Assembly (NCBI GenBank): GCA_016721435.1
Contig: JADKIC010000002.1
Coordinates: forward strand, 124,001 to 188,000
From: Bacteroidota bacterium
GTDB lineage: Bacteria; Bacteroidota; Bacteroidia; AKYH767-A; OLB10
Length of the DNA stretch: 64,000 bases
Direction of reading: 5' to 3'
The notes under the pieces: generated by a model
What the model saw: the letters and a program-made list of their open reading frames with translations, nothing else
Database searches by the model: none
What the model was told of the DNA's origin: nothing
Shown: positions 38,972 to 47,931 of the stretch, in pieces
How positions within the stretch are numbered: position 1 is the stretch's first letter
How the letters are laid out: each line of letters opens with the position of its first letter
Made by a program: the position numbers and the translations under genes

Positions 38972-41027
38972 TCATTTTTTTACTACAAGGGTCCTCAACT
39001 GTTTTTCTGCAATTTCTAATTCAATAATTATTACTCCGGATGAATAATCATCAAGGTTTACCTGTAGTTTCCCCTCTTTAATATTGACTTCTCTTGTCTC
39101 AATTATTTGTCCTAAGGTGTTTCGTACTCTGATAATAGCATTTCCGGAATAATCATCAGGAAGCAAAATCCAAGTCTCATCATGTGCAGGATTCGGATAG
39201 GCTTTAACGTTAGTGATAGAAATCGTCTGATCTAAACCACTGAGCGAGCAGTTTCCGGGTAAGTTTATATCCAACCAATTGGATCTTCCCGTGATCCAGT
39301 CTTTGAGTTCTTGCTTGACACCGGTATAGTCAGGTGGAACAGGACTGGGGTTGGGCCAGACATATACACCCAATATGGGCCACATCGTGAAATTCCGGCT
39401 TTGACTTTCGTCCAGGACTTGTCCAACACTATCAATCCATGCATGAAGCACCGGAGTAGAAAGTATACTGTCTCTTAAATTTTCCCACCTGCATCGAAGC
39501 GCATTGACAAAAACGGGTCCTGCATCATGCGGTTATACCAAAAGGGCTTCTGCTCCCCTGCCCCGGGATCGTTGATTTGATAAACATAACCGGAAGTTAC
39601 ATCACCTCCATAATAGTCAGCATTCCCCATGCAATATCATAATCCCAAACCGGACCCATCCTTAATAATCCTCCGTCACTGTCTTTTGCTTTATGAAAAA
39701 ATGTGCTGATCCGGTAGCCGTCTACATTTTTCGAGAGCTCTGTTAGAATAAAGAAATCTATCCAGGATTGAAGATCCGTGTAGCGCCGGTATCCTGTTAG
39801 TGGATGAGTAAAGTTTAGCCCTTGTAATGCGAACTCGAAACTGTCGCAGTACTGTTCGATATATTGACTCTGGACAGGTAGTATTTCGTTAACATCAGGA
39901 TATTCAAATTGAATAAGTGGAATGGGCCCGCCACTCACCGGCGGGAAATTGGAATTCCATCCTCCACCAGCTCCCCCGGTGGTCTTATCTACTTTTAGTA
40001 AATAACCTCCTGTCAGATCATCCCCACTCGTATCAGCAGGCGTCATCTTAGCAATATCAACACGACCCGGATCTCGTTTTATTTTTTCCGTGAAAACATA
40101 GATGCCCTGATATTGCCCATTTAAAATTAACTCGCAGTATTGTGTTCTTGATGCATAATGTCCCATCCTCCTGGATAAATCATAGGTCATCACATTGCGC
40201 ATAAAAGTCTTGTCTGTATAGTTTGCACCTAAAATCCAATCACTCTCGGATGGCATACCAAAAAGGGAAGTGTCAATTTCGTTGCCGGCACTGTCAAGTG
40301 TCTCGAAACCGAAAGATTTTTTGGGAAACATTTGGGAACTCGAACCCCTTATTTCTATTCCAATTTGCCCATTATAAACGTTGGGTGTATCGGACAAATA
40401 ATTACGTATACCCATACCGTTATCGATAATTTGCATTTGAACCGTAATCTTGGGATCATCCGGAATCACTTGTCCCAGCGTATTGATTTTAACAATGGGA
40501 AGATTAGAGGATTGTAGTACCAGTCCTTTTGGCGGATTGTTTCCAAAGGTGATGGTCCAGTTGAGTAATATTCCGGCATCGGCAAAGGGATAGGTGTCTT
40601 CAATGAGTAATTGCCATGCGGAATTAGGATTTTGTCCGTTGTTAACATTGTATATGGGACTTTCCGGTCTGTATTCGCCGGTATATGGGGCAGCTCCGCT
40701 GGTAATATAAACGGGGACAGTATCAATGAAACAGGTGTTCCAATAGTTGTCTCCACTGCCGCCGTTTCCGCTGCTTAATTCAATATACGTGCTGTCGGGT
40801 GCAACCAGCCATATAGAAAGGTCTGAAACATAGGGATGTACAATGTTTAAGCATGCGCTTATCACTCCAAAGGTGGAATCAATGGATGCCGGTAAACCGC
40901 TCACCAAGACAGGAAATCGAATACTGGTCCCGTCATCAGGAATGTTTCCTCCCACACCACTAAAGGATTGTGCATTGGCCTGTGTGAAGACAAAAAGAAT
41001 GGAAATAGTAAATAATATTTTTTTCAT
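38972..41027 (-). CDS. Secreted CotH-kinase family protein with P-domain and T9SS tail, frame-broken
   Basis: Extracellular protein of about 685 residues. The start at 41027 (MKKILFTISILFVFTQANAQ) opens a signal peptide; the upstream start at 41072 would mask it. Residues about 25-150 look like a proprotein-convertase P-domain (WLVAPDSTYIELSSGNGGSGDNYW, then SAWQLLIEDTYP). A CotH kinase domain follows (NYTDKTFMRNVMTYDLSRRMG, YCELILNGQYQGIYVFTEKI, LLRMGPVWDYDIAWG), a family that phosphorylates secreted proteins or builds the spore coat. The frame ends at 39597, but GNADYYGGDVTSGYVYQIND continues it, and the last piece (38972-39451) ends with a type-A sorting domain (VKAYPNPAHDETWI, then VVKK). 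Breaks near 39600 and 39470. Confidence 0.82.
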
Positions 41028-41421
41028 ATGCGGAGAATAAAAGTACGAAAAACAATTATATGAAAATAGCAATGATGTTTCCTATAATATCCCTAATAAT
41101 TGTTATTAAAAAAGGTCGAGATCCATTACCAGACTTTGGACAACGAACCATTTTCCTAGATGATTTGTTTTGAAGAATTGATTTGGTCTTTGAAGTAAGA
41201 TTAAATGATTATCATGGGTGAATCTGATGTTTTTCAAATAAAGTAACTTGTCCAACTAAGCGAACTATAATGTATCTTTAAATACCTTTTTCGACTTTTA
41301 TCTTGTTAGAAGTCATTCTCTCAAGTGAAATTGTCAAAGTATAAACATGAGGATAGATTATTTTCAAAAATTTGAAGCAGGTATCTGGTGTTTTAATACT
41401 TTTATGTTTTAATTCTATCGT
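41028..41421. other. 394-base divergent spacer, nothing recognised
   Basis: AT-rich region between the CotH gene and the PhoD-like gene; must contain both promoters, but I cannot place them confidently. Confidence 0.4.
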
Positions 41422-42789
41422 ATGAAAACAATCGCAACTCTTCTATTCTTTTTATTTTTTTCATTGAAACTGACCGCGCAGCAAGAGCCGTTGCTGATTT
41501 CAGGTCCAATGCTTGGCTTCAGTGAGCATAGGTCGGTGTTGATTTGGTTCGAAGTAGGTCAAAATGTAAAGACCGCGGTATTGCGTTATTGGGAGAAGAA
41601 TGATGTCGACTTTTTTTATGAGATGGACTATAAAGGAAATCTTGGTAATCCGTACAACCCGATTCACTTCGAATTGGTAAAACTGAAACTAAACACGACC
41701 TATTTATACGAATTAGTGTTGAATGGGAAAGTAATGCCAACAGTAAAGCAGCATAGTTTTACAACGAAGCCGCACCAGGCGAATCCGGAAGCCGAACCTC
41801 TGAATTTTTCATTTCTGGCAGGCTCTTGTTCTTATTTAAACGATCCGGTGCTGGACGTAGCCGGTACCCCTTATGGTCAGGATCCCTATATTTTCCGAAC
41901 TATGGCCAGCATGCAAACCGATTTTATGCTTTGGCTGGGAGATAATTTATATTTACGCCCCTCAGATTATGGCTCTGCTGCGGGTATCCAATACCGCTAT
42001 TCTCTCCAGCGAAAAGCTCCAGAACTTTCAGAACTTTTCGCCTCACGACCTAATTATGCAATCTGGGATGATCATGATTTTGGTCCGGACAACTCCGACC
42101 GCTCTTTTGAACTGAAAAAATCTTCACAGGATATTTTTCGCGCTTATTGGGGAAATAAAACCTATGGATCAGAATATGATCATGGTATTTATAGCTCTTT
42201 TTCCTGGAGTGACTGCGACTTTTTCCTGATGGATGATCGCTCAAACCGTGCACCTAATGCCATGATTGACTCAGTAGCCGGGAAGCCGAATTGTGAGAAG
42301 TCGTTTTTTGGCGAAATTCAATTGTCATGGCTAAAGGATAAATTACTGAATTCATCCGCTACTTTTAAGTTTGTTGCCGTGGGGAATCAGGTGTTGAATC
42401 CAATTGCCGAAAAGGAACATTTTAAAGATTACCCCTGCGAATTTTATGACCTTATGGCATTTATCATTTCCTATAAAATTAATGGTGTCGTCTTTCTAAG
42501 CGGCGACCGTCACTTCTCAGAGGTAATCGCCCGGCAGCCAAAAGGAGGATATAAAATGTATGATTTTACCTGTTCCCCCCTTACCTCCAGGTCACATCCT
42601 GTGGGGCCTAAAGAATTGAAGAATCCCAATAGGATTCCGGAAACATTGGTGAACACAAACAATTTCTCACGCTTTGATATCACCGGCCCACGGGAGGATC
42701 GATCCCTGAAGATGGTTTCCATAGATAAAAGTGGAGTCGTCGTCTCTAGTTTTATGTTATCCGCCAAAGATTTGCAAATGCCGAAGTGA
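41422..42789 (+). CDS. Exported PhoD-like alkaline phosphatase
   Basis: A 455-residue secreted phosphatase/phosphodiesterase. Signal peptide MKTIATLLFFLFFSLKLTAQ; an N-terminal beta domain; then the metal-binding segments of the PhoD family: FLAGSCSY, LWLGDNLYL, IWDDHDFGPDNSD and FLSGDRHFSE, which supply the Asp, Asn and His ligands. It likely liberates phosphate from phospholipids or other phosphodiesters in the periplasm or outside. Its frame is intact. No phosphate-starvation box was sought successfully. It is followed by a prolyl oligopeptidase in the same direction 124 bases later. Confidence 0.9.
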   Translation: MKTIATLLFFLFFSLKLTAQQEPLLISGPMLGFSEHRSVLIWFEVGQNVKTAVLRYWEKNDVDFFYEMDYKGNLGNPYNPIHFELVKLKLNTTYLYELVLNGKVMPTVKQHSFTTKPHQANPEAEPLNFSFLAGSCSYLNDPVLDVAGTPYGQDPYIFRTMASMQTDFMLWLGDNLYLRPSDYGSAAGIQYRYSLQRKAPELSELFASRPNYAIWDDHDFGPDNSDRSFELKKSSQDIFRAYWGNKTYGSEYDHGIYSSFSWSDCDFFLMDDRSNRAPNAMIDSVAGKPNCEKSFFGEIQLSWLKDKLLNSSATFKFVAVGNQVLNPIAEKEHFKDYPCEFYDLMAFIISYKINGVVFLSGDRHFSEVIARQPKGGYKMYDFTCSPLTSRSHPVGPKELKNPNRIPETLVNTNNFSRFDITGPREDRSLKMVSIDKSGVVVSSFMLSAKDLQMPK

Positions 42790-42884
42790 TCTGGTCGCCT
42801 GACAGGTAAATCATCGTATTAAAAACGTTTAGTAAGGCTGTTTCGAATTTATTTAGGAATTCGCTTTTTCTGCTGTTTCTTGTT

Positions 42885-42892
42885 TATTTTTG
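42885..42892 (+). promoter_or_regulatory. Candidate -7 box of the prolyl oligopeptidase gene
   Basis: TATTTTTG matches TAnnTTTG and lies 20 bases before the ATG at 42913; no clear TTTG -33 box precedes it. Confidence 0.4.
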
Positions 42893-42912
42893 AGTCCTCA
42901 CCCCTCTCAATT

Positions 42913-45042
42913 ATGACAAAAAAATCCATTGCAGGACTTCTGCTACTATGTTTAATCTCATTTCATTCATTGATGGCGCAACCCCTTAAGTATCCTCTTA
43001 CACAAAAAGGAACCGATCAGGATAATTACCATGGTACAACTGTAAAGGATCCGTTCCGCTGGCTGGAAGTGGATACAGCAGAAAATGTGAAGCAATGGGT
43101 CGAAAGTCAGAATAAAGTGACTTTTGATTATCTCTCTAAAATACCCTACAGGGAGGGTTTTAAAAATCGTCTGTCGGAAATTATGAACTATGAGCGGTAT
43201 TCAGCTCCCAGCCGCGCCGGTGAGTATTATTTTTTTAGTAAGAATGATGGACTGCAAAATCAATCCGTTATCTATTACCAAAAAGGTCTTAATGGAACAC
43301 CAATGGTTTTTCTGGATCCCAATACATTGACAAAAGATGGAACAGCCGCAGTGAGTATGCTCGGTTTTTCAAGAGATAAAAAGTATGTAGCGTATGCGAT
43401 TAATCAAAGCGGCTCTGATTGGCAAACCATTAAGGTTAAACAGGTGGATGGCGCGAAGGATATGTCGGATGAATTGAATTGGGTGAAGTTCAGTGGCGCC
43501 TCCTGGTATAAGGATGGGTTTTATTATTCACGTTATCCCAGCCCCGATAAAGGAACAGAATTGAGTGGCAAGAATGAATTTCATCAGGTATGGTATCATA
43601 AACTGGGTACTTCTCAGGACACGGATAAATTGATCTATGAAGATAAGTCAAATGCACTTCGTTATTATGGTGCTCAGGTGACAGAAGATGAGAAGTATCT
43701 TTTTGTCTATGTGTCGATGGGTACCTACGGAACTGAAATCATGTATAAAGATTTATCTAAGCCCGATAGTAAGCTGGCAACATTGTTTAAAGGCTTCAAC
43801 TATGAATACGGTGTCATAGATAATGTCGGTAGCAAAATTTTTGTAAGTACGAATCACGGTGCTGCGAATAATCATGTGGTCGCTTTGGACTTGAACACAT
43901 TTGATCCCGCCGGTGATTATACAAAGTCATGGAAGGTGCTTGTCCCTGAGACAAAATCATTGCTCGATAATGTTTCCTCTGCAGGTGGAAAACTGTTTCT
44001 GAATTACCTGCAGGATGTTTCTTCGCATGTGTATGTGTATTCTTACGAGGGTGTGAGGGAAAATGAAATTCAGTTGCCCTCTATCGGAACAGCAGGTGGT
44101 TTTGGCGGAAACCTTGATGATAAGGAAGTGTTTTTTACATTTACTTCTTTTACATATCCTCCTACGATTTATCGTTATGTGATCGCCGAGAGAAAAGTAT
44201 CGGAGTTCAGGGCTTCATCAGTAAAGTATAGCCCTGCCGACTATACAACAGAACAGGTTTTTTATTCAAGTAAGGATGGTACGAAAGTGCCGATGTTTAT
44301 TGTGCATAAGAAAGGACTAAAGAAAGATGGAAAGAATCCAACATTGCTTTATGGCTACGGTGGCTTTAATGTCAATCTGACTCCCGGTTTTAGTGCAGCA
44401 CGTCTGGCGATGCTGGAGCAAGGTGCCATTTTTGTGATGGCGAATATCCGTGGAGGTGGTGAATATGGGGATGCATGGCATAAGGCAGGAATGTTGTTGA
44501 AGAAACAATCGGTGTTTGATGATTTCATTGCTGCTGCTGAGTATCTCATTAAAGAAAATTATACTTCTCCTGCTTACCTCGCGGTGCAAGGCGGGTCGAA
44601 TGGCGGATTGCTGATAGGTGCTGTGGTGAATCAGCGTCCGGAGTTGTTTAAGGTGGCTTTCCCTCAGGTGGGCGTGATGGATATGCTGCGTTTCCATAAG
44701 TTTACTGTTGGCTGGGGATGGGTGGTGGAGTATGGATCCAGTGATAGCATTCAGGATTTCAGAAATCTTCTGAACTATTCTCCATTGCATAATATCCGAC
44801 CAGCTAATTATCCAGCAGTGATGGTCACAACTGCTGATCATGATGATCGTGTAGTTCCTGCTCATTCGTTTAAATATATCGCTGCGTTGCAGGAAAATCA
44901 GAAAGGTTCAAATCCTGTCCTCATTCGCATCGATGTAAAGGCCGGACATGGTGCCGGTAAACCGCTCAGCAAAACCATCGAAGAAATTGCGGATACGTAT
45001 TCGTTTATGTTCTATAATATGGGTGTCACACCCAAGTGGTAA
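42913..45042 (+). CDS. Prolyl oligopeptidase (family S9A), secreted
   Basis: A 709-residue enzyme that cleaves after proline in short peptides. Start at 42913 gives a signal peptide (MTKKSIAGLLLLCLISFHSLMAQ); the TTG at 42880 overlaps the -7 box and is unlikely. The N-terminal propeller domain begins with the family motif DPFRWLEVDTAENVKQWVE. The catalytic triad is Ser 562 in GGSNGGLL, Asp 644 in TADHDDRVVP and His 679 in KAGHGAGKP, spacing close to that of the pig enzyme. The frame is open throughout. The signal peptide indicates a periplasmic location, common in Bacteroidota. Confidence 0.95.
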   Translation: MTKKSIAGLLLLCLISFHSLMAQPLKYPLTQKGTDQDNYHGTTVKDPFRWLEVDTAENVKQWVESQNKVTFDYLSKIPYREGFKNRLSEIMNYERYSAPSRAGEYYFFSKNDGLQNQSVIYYQKGLNGTPMVFLDPNTLTKDGTAAVSMLGFSRDKKYVAYAINQSGSDWQTIKVKQVDGAKDMSDELNWVKFSGASWYKDGFYYSRYPSPDKGTELSGKNEFHQVWYHKLGTSQDTDKLIYEDKSNALRYYGAQVTEDEKYLFVYVSMGTYGTEIMYKDLSKPDSKLATLFKGFNYEYGVIDNVGSKIFVSTNHGAANNHVVALDLNTFDPAGDYTKSWKVLVPETKSLLDNVSSAGGKLFLNYLQDVSSHVYVYSYEGVRENEIQLPSIGTAGGFGGNLDDKEVFFTFTSFTYPPTIYRYVIAERKVSEFRASSVKYSPADYTTEQVFYSSKDGTKVPMFIVHKKGLKKDGKNPTLLYGYGGFNVNLTPGFSAARLAMLEQGAIFVMANIRGGGEYGDAWHKAGMLLKKQSVFDDFIAAAEYLIKENYTSPAYLAVQGGSNGGLLIGAVVNQRPELFKVAFPQVGVMDMLRFHKFTVGWGWVVEYGSSDSIQDFRNLLNYSPLHNIRPANYPAVMVTTADHDDRVVPAHSFKYIAALQENQKGSNPVLIRIDVKAGHGAGKPLSKTIEEIADTYSFMFYNMGVTPKW

Positions 45043-45135
45043 AAAGTTTTAGTATAAAAATCCGCGTTTATCCATTCCAACTGTTTTACCTGTCTCGGGA
45101 CGAAGTAACGAGATCAGCGTTCTTAATAAAGTGTA

Positions 45136-46431
45136 ATGTTAGAAAAATTAAATATCCTTCTCCTCGGTTCCGGTGGTCGTGAACATGCCTTCGCCCGTAG
45201 CCTGGCTATGAGCCCTCGATGCAGCCAACTCTTCATTGCCCCGGGTAATGCAGGAACCGCGCAGCACGGGACTAACGTTGATGTATCACCGAATGATTTT
45301 CCCGCGTTGAAAATTTTTGTTCTGGAAAATGAAATCGATATGGTGGTGGTTGGCCCGGAAGATCCGCTGGTGAATGGTGTGGTGGATTTTTTTGCGGAGG
45401 ATCCTCAACTGAAGCATATCCCCGTCATTGGTCCTTCTAAAGCCGGTGCTCAACTGGAAGGAAGCAAGGACTTTTCAAAAGCGTTCATGAAACGTCATCA
45501 CATTCCAACTGCAGGCTATGATACGTTTACTTTTTCTAAACTGGAAGAAGGATATAAATTTCTCGGGACATTAACTGCACCTTATGTGCTGAAAGCCGAT
45601 GGACTTGCTGCCGGTAAAGGTGTTTTAATTCTGGATAATTTAGAAGAGGCGAAGCAGGAGTTGAAGGCCATGTTGGGCGACAGTAAATTCGGGAAAGCAG
45701 GCGAGAAGGTGGTGATAGAAGAATTTCTGTCCGGCATTGAAGTTTCAGTTTTTGTTTTGACGGATGGTGTGAATTATAAAATTCTTCCGGAAGCAAAGGA
45801 TTATAAACGCATCGGTGATGGTGACAAAGGTCTGAATACCGGTGGCATGGGCGCTGTGAGTCCTGTGCCCTTTGCAGATGAAAGGTTCATGCGTAAAGTG
45901 GAGGAACGGATCGTGAAACCAACCATCGCCGGATTAGCTGCAGAGAAAATCGATTACATCGGATTTATATTTATTGGATTGATGAATGTCGCGGGCGAAC
46001 CCTTAGTCATCGAATACAATTGTCGTATGGGTGATCCGGAAACGGAAGCAGTATTGCCGCGTATTCAGACAGATTTCGTGGAGTTGATGGAGGCAGTTGC
46101 AGAACGAAAATTAGACGAAGTACAATTGCAAATTGATTCTCGTATAGCCGCCACCGTTGTCATGGTATCCGGTGGTTATCCGGGAAATTATGAGAAAGGA
46201 TTTTCCATCACTAACCTGGATAAAGTTGGAGATACACTGGTGTTCCACGCAGGGACAGCACAACAAGGAAAGAATGTTATAACTAATGGCGGACGTGTAT
46301 TGGCACTGACCTCTCTCGCCGAAACTCTCGAGGCTGCCCTGGAAAAATCCTACGCCGCTGCAAAAACCATCAATTTCGATTATGCCTATTACCGTAAAGA
46401 TATCGGACAGGATTTATTACTAATGATTTAA
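45136..46431 (+). CDS. purD: Phosphoribosylamine-glycine ligase
   Basis: Adds glycine to phosphoribosylamine, the second step of purine synthesis; an ATP-grasp enzyme of 431 residues. The N-terminal motif LGSGGREHAFARSL, the conserved VGPEDPLVNG, the ATP-grasp ADGLAAGKGV and GGMGAVSPVP are all present, as is ECNCRMGDPE-like EYNCRMGDPE near residue 296. Intact frame. A small toxin-antitoxin pair follows 49 bases later. Confidence 0.95.
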   Translation: MLEKLNILLLGSGGREHAFARSLAMSPRCSQLFIAPGNAGTAQHGTNVDVSPNDFPALKIFVLENEIDMVVVGPEDPLVNGVVDFFAEDPQLKHIPVIGPSKAGAQLEGSKDFSKAFMKRHHIPTAGYDTFTFSKLEEGYKFLGTLTAPYVLKADGLAAGKGVLILDNLEEAKQELKAMLGDSKFGKAGEKVVIEEFLSGIEVSVFVLTDGVNYKILPEAKDYKRIGDGDKGLNTGGMGAVSPVPFADERFMRKVEERIVKPTIAGLAAEKIDYIGFIFIGLMNVAGEPLVIEYNCRMGDPETEAVLPRIQTDFVELMEAVAERKLDEVQLQIDSRIAATVVMVSGGYPGNYEKGFSITNLDKVGDTLVFHAGTAQQGKNVITNGGRVLALTSLAETLEAALEKSYAAAKTINFDYAYYRKDIGQDLLLMI

Positions 46432-46480
46432 ACAGAAGAAAATTGTACGTAATTTTATATCTTAGATTCCGGATATTGTC

Positions 46481-46663
46481 ATGAAAAGAGAGAGAATACT
46501 GCAAACAGTGAATGAGTTCCCCAAGGAGGTGGATTTGAATAAGCTATTTGAACGATTGCTTATTGTTGAGAAAATTGAAAAGGGACTTATTGAGGATGCG
46601 GAAGGAAGTACGGTAGCCCATGAGAAGGTGAAATCCTATTTCAAAAAGAAATGGCAAGAGTAA
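46481..46663 (+). CDS. Putative antitoxin of a RelE/ParE-type module
   Basis: A 60-residue charged protein (KRERILQTVNEFPKEVDLNKLFERL, then EGSTVAHEKVKSYFKKKWQE) with no close family name that I can give. Its size, its position directly before a ParE/RelE-type toxin and the 13-base overlap with it (46651-46663) identify it as the antitoxin. The N-terminal half resembles the short helical antitoxins often paired with Bacteroidota RelE-type toxins. Confidence 0.7.
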   Translation: MKRERILQTVNEFPKEVDLNKLFERLLIVEKIEKGLIEDAEGSTVAHEKVKSYFKKKWQE

Positions 46664-46935
46664 TCTGGACAAAGCTTGCTTTAAATGATATAGATAGGAT
46701 TCACGATTTTATTGCGAAGGACTCACCCTTGTATGCAAGGAAAACAGTTGAACAAATATTTCGAAGAGTAGACATTCTTGAAAATTTTCCGATGAGTGGT
46801 CGTGAAATTCCGGAATATCTCCGTAAGGATATTAGGGAGTTGTTGGAAGGTAATTACAGGATTTTTTATAGAGTGAAGAAGTCAGGGATTACCGTTTTAA
46901 GGATACATCACTCCGCACAAAAGATCCCTAAATAG
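46651..46935 (+). CDS. RelE/ParE-family toxin
   Basis: A 94-residue protein of the RelE/ParE fold: N-terminal VIWTKLALNDIDRIHDFIAKDS, then FPMSGREIPEY, and the C-terminal strands RELLEGNYRIFYRVKKSG and TVLRIHHSAQKIP. These are the standard ParE/RelE segments, including the YRxxYRV-like strand. ParE-like members poison DNA gyrase, RelE-like members cut mRNA; sequence alone does not decide, but the long helix hairpin favours ParE. Overlaps the antitoxin gene by 13 bases and is followed 20 bases later by recO. Confidence 0.88.
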   Translation: MARVIWTKLALNDIDRIHDFIAKDSPLYARKTVEQIFRRVDILENFPMSGREIPEYLRKDIRELLEGNYRIFYRVKKSGITVLRIHHSAQKIPK

Positions 46936-46955
46936 ATTTTAAGAGAATTAAATGT

Positions 46956-47681
46956 ATGTTACTAAAAACCCGTGCTGTTGTCCTCGATATCACTCCTTAT
47001 GCCGAGGCGAGTATCATCGTCAAAGCGTATACGGAGTCACATGGATTGCAGAGTTTTTTGGTCAATGGTGTCAGGAAACAAAAGGCACGCTATGCGAATA
47101 ATCTTTTTCAACCCCTCACTATTATTGAGGTGGTGGCTTATTTCAAGAAGCAAGGCGGACTCCATCGGGTGTCAGAGGTTTCCGCATCTCCGCCCTTGGT
47201 ACATATTCCTTATGATACGGTAAAAACTACTGTCGCACTTTTTCTTGCTGAAATCCTCTACAGGAGCATAAAGGAAGAAGAACCGAATTCAGGCTTATTC
47301 GGCTTTGTAGATCATGCTGTGCAGATACTGGACTTGCATCCGGAAACGACCACCTGTTTCCACCTCGTTTTTTGTCTGCAGTTAAGCCGCTATCTGGGCT
47401 TCTATCCCGGAGGACATTATTCCAGCCTAAGCCAGTATTTTGATCTGAAGGAAGGTGTCTTCAGAGAAAGTCGTCCGATGCATCCTTATTTTATCGAACA
47501 CAGCCTCACAAAACTCTTCCATGAATTGCTCACGCTTTCACTGGAAGATATGCATGACATTAAAATGAATGGTGGGGAACGAAAGAAATTACTTCAAGCT
47601 ATCATCACCTATTTCGAGTTACACCATACTCAGGGATTCAGTATTCGCTCACATGAAGTGTTGGCGGAGTTGATGGGGTAG
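46956..47681 (+). CDS. recO: DNA repair protein RecO
   Basis: Mediator of RecA loading in the RecF pathway. The opening LLKTRAVVLDITPYAEASIIVKAYTE is the RecO OB-fold N-terminus, followed by RKQKARYANNLFQPLTIIEV; the middle has LFLAEILYRSIKEEEPN and the C-terminal helical part includes LHHTQGFSIRSHEVLAELM. 241 residues, full length. The zinc-finger Cys residues of some RecO proteins are absent, as usual in Bacteroidota. The adjacent toxin pair suggests that recO may be read through from its promoter. Confidence 0.93.
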   Translation: MLLKTRAVVLDITPYAEASIIVKAYTESHGLQSFLVNGVRKQKARYANNLFQPLTIIEVVAYFKKQGGLHRVSEVSASPPLVHIPYDTVKTTVALFLAEILYRSIKEEEPNSGLFGFVDHAVQILDLHPETTTCFHLVFCLQLSRYLGFYPGGHYSSLSQYFDLKEGVFRESRPMHPYFIEHSLTKLFHELLTLSLEDMHDIKMNGGERKKLLQAIITYFELHHTQGFSIRSHEVLAELMG

Positions 47682-47693
47682 GGGGATTACTCA

Positions 47694-47715
47694 ACCTGCC
47701 TGCCGGCAGGCAGGT
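47694..47715. repeat. Perfect 22-base palindrome
   Basis: Arms ACCTGCCTGCC and GGCAGGCAGGT form a perfect palindrome with no loop, 12 bases after the recO stop. The same motif is a common mobile intergenic repeat in environmental Bacteroidota and CPR genomes, to my knowledge. GGTCGGCAGGCACGG near 19697-19711 may be a decayed relative. Confidence 0.75.
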
Positions 47716-47931
47716 GCGAACGTAGACGAAAATGCGAAATACGAGTATTAAAATTATGTAATTTAGGAATGGGTTATGCGTCTGTGAGTTGTAAAAGAGA
47801 ATAATTAAAAATGGATAGTTCAATTCAGAGCGTTATTTTATTTTTAACAATGCTTGCCATCTACACCTTGTGACTTCGGGGGAGTATTTTTTTGTGAAAA
47901 AGTTTCTTTAAATTCGTAAAAATTTCACAGA

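Noticed and set aside
44317..44865. A 182-residue minus-strand frame within the prolyl oligopeptidase gene
   Set aside because: It mirrors the catalytic region of the plus-strand enzyme and has no own start context.
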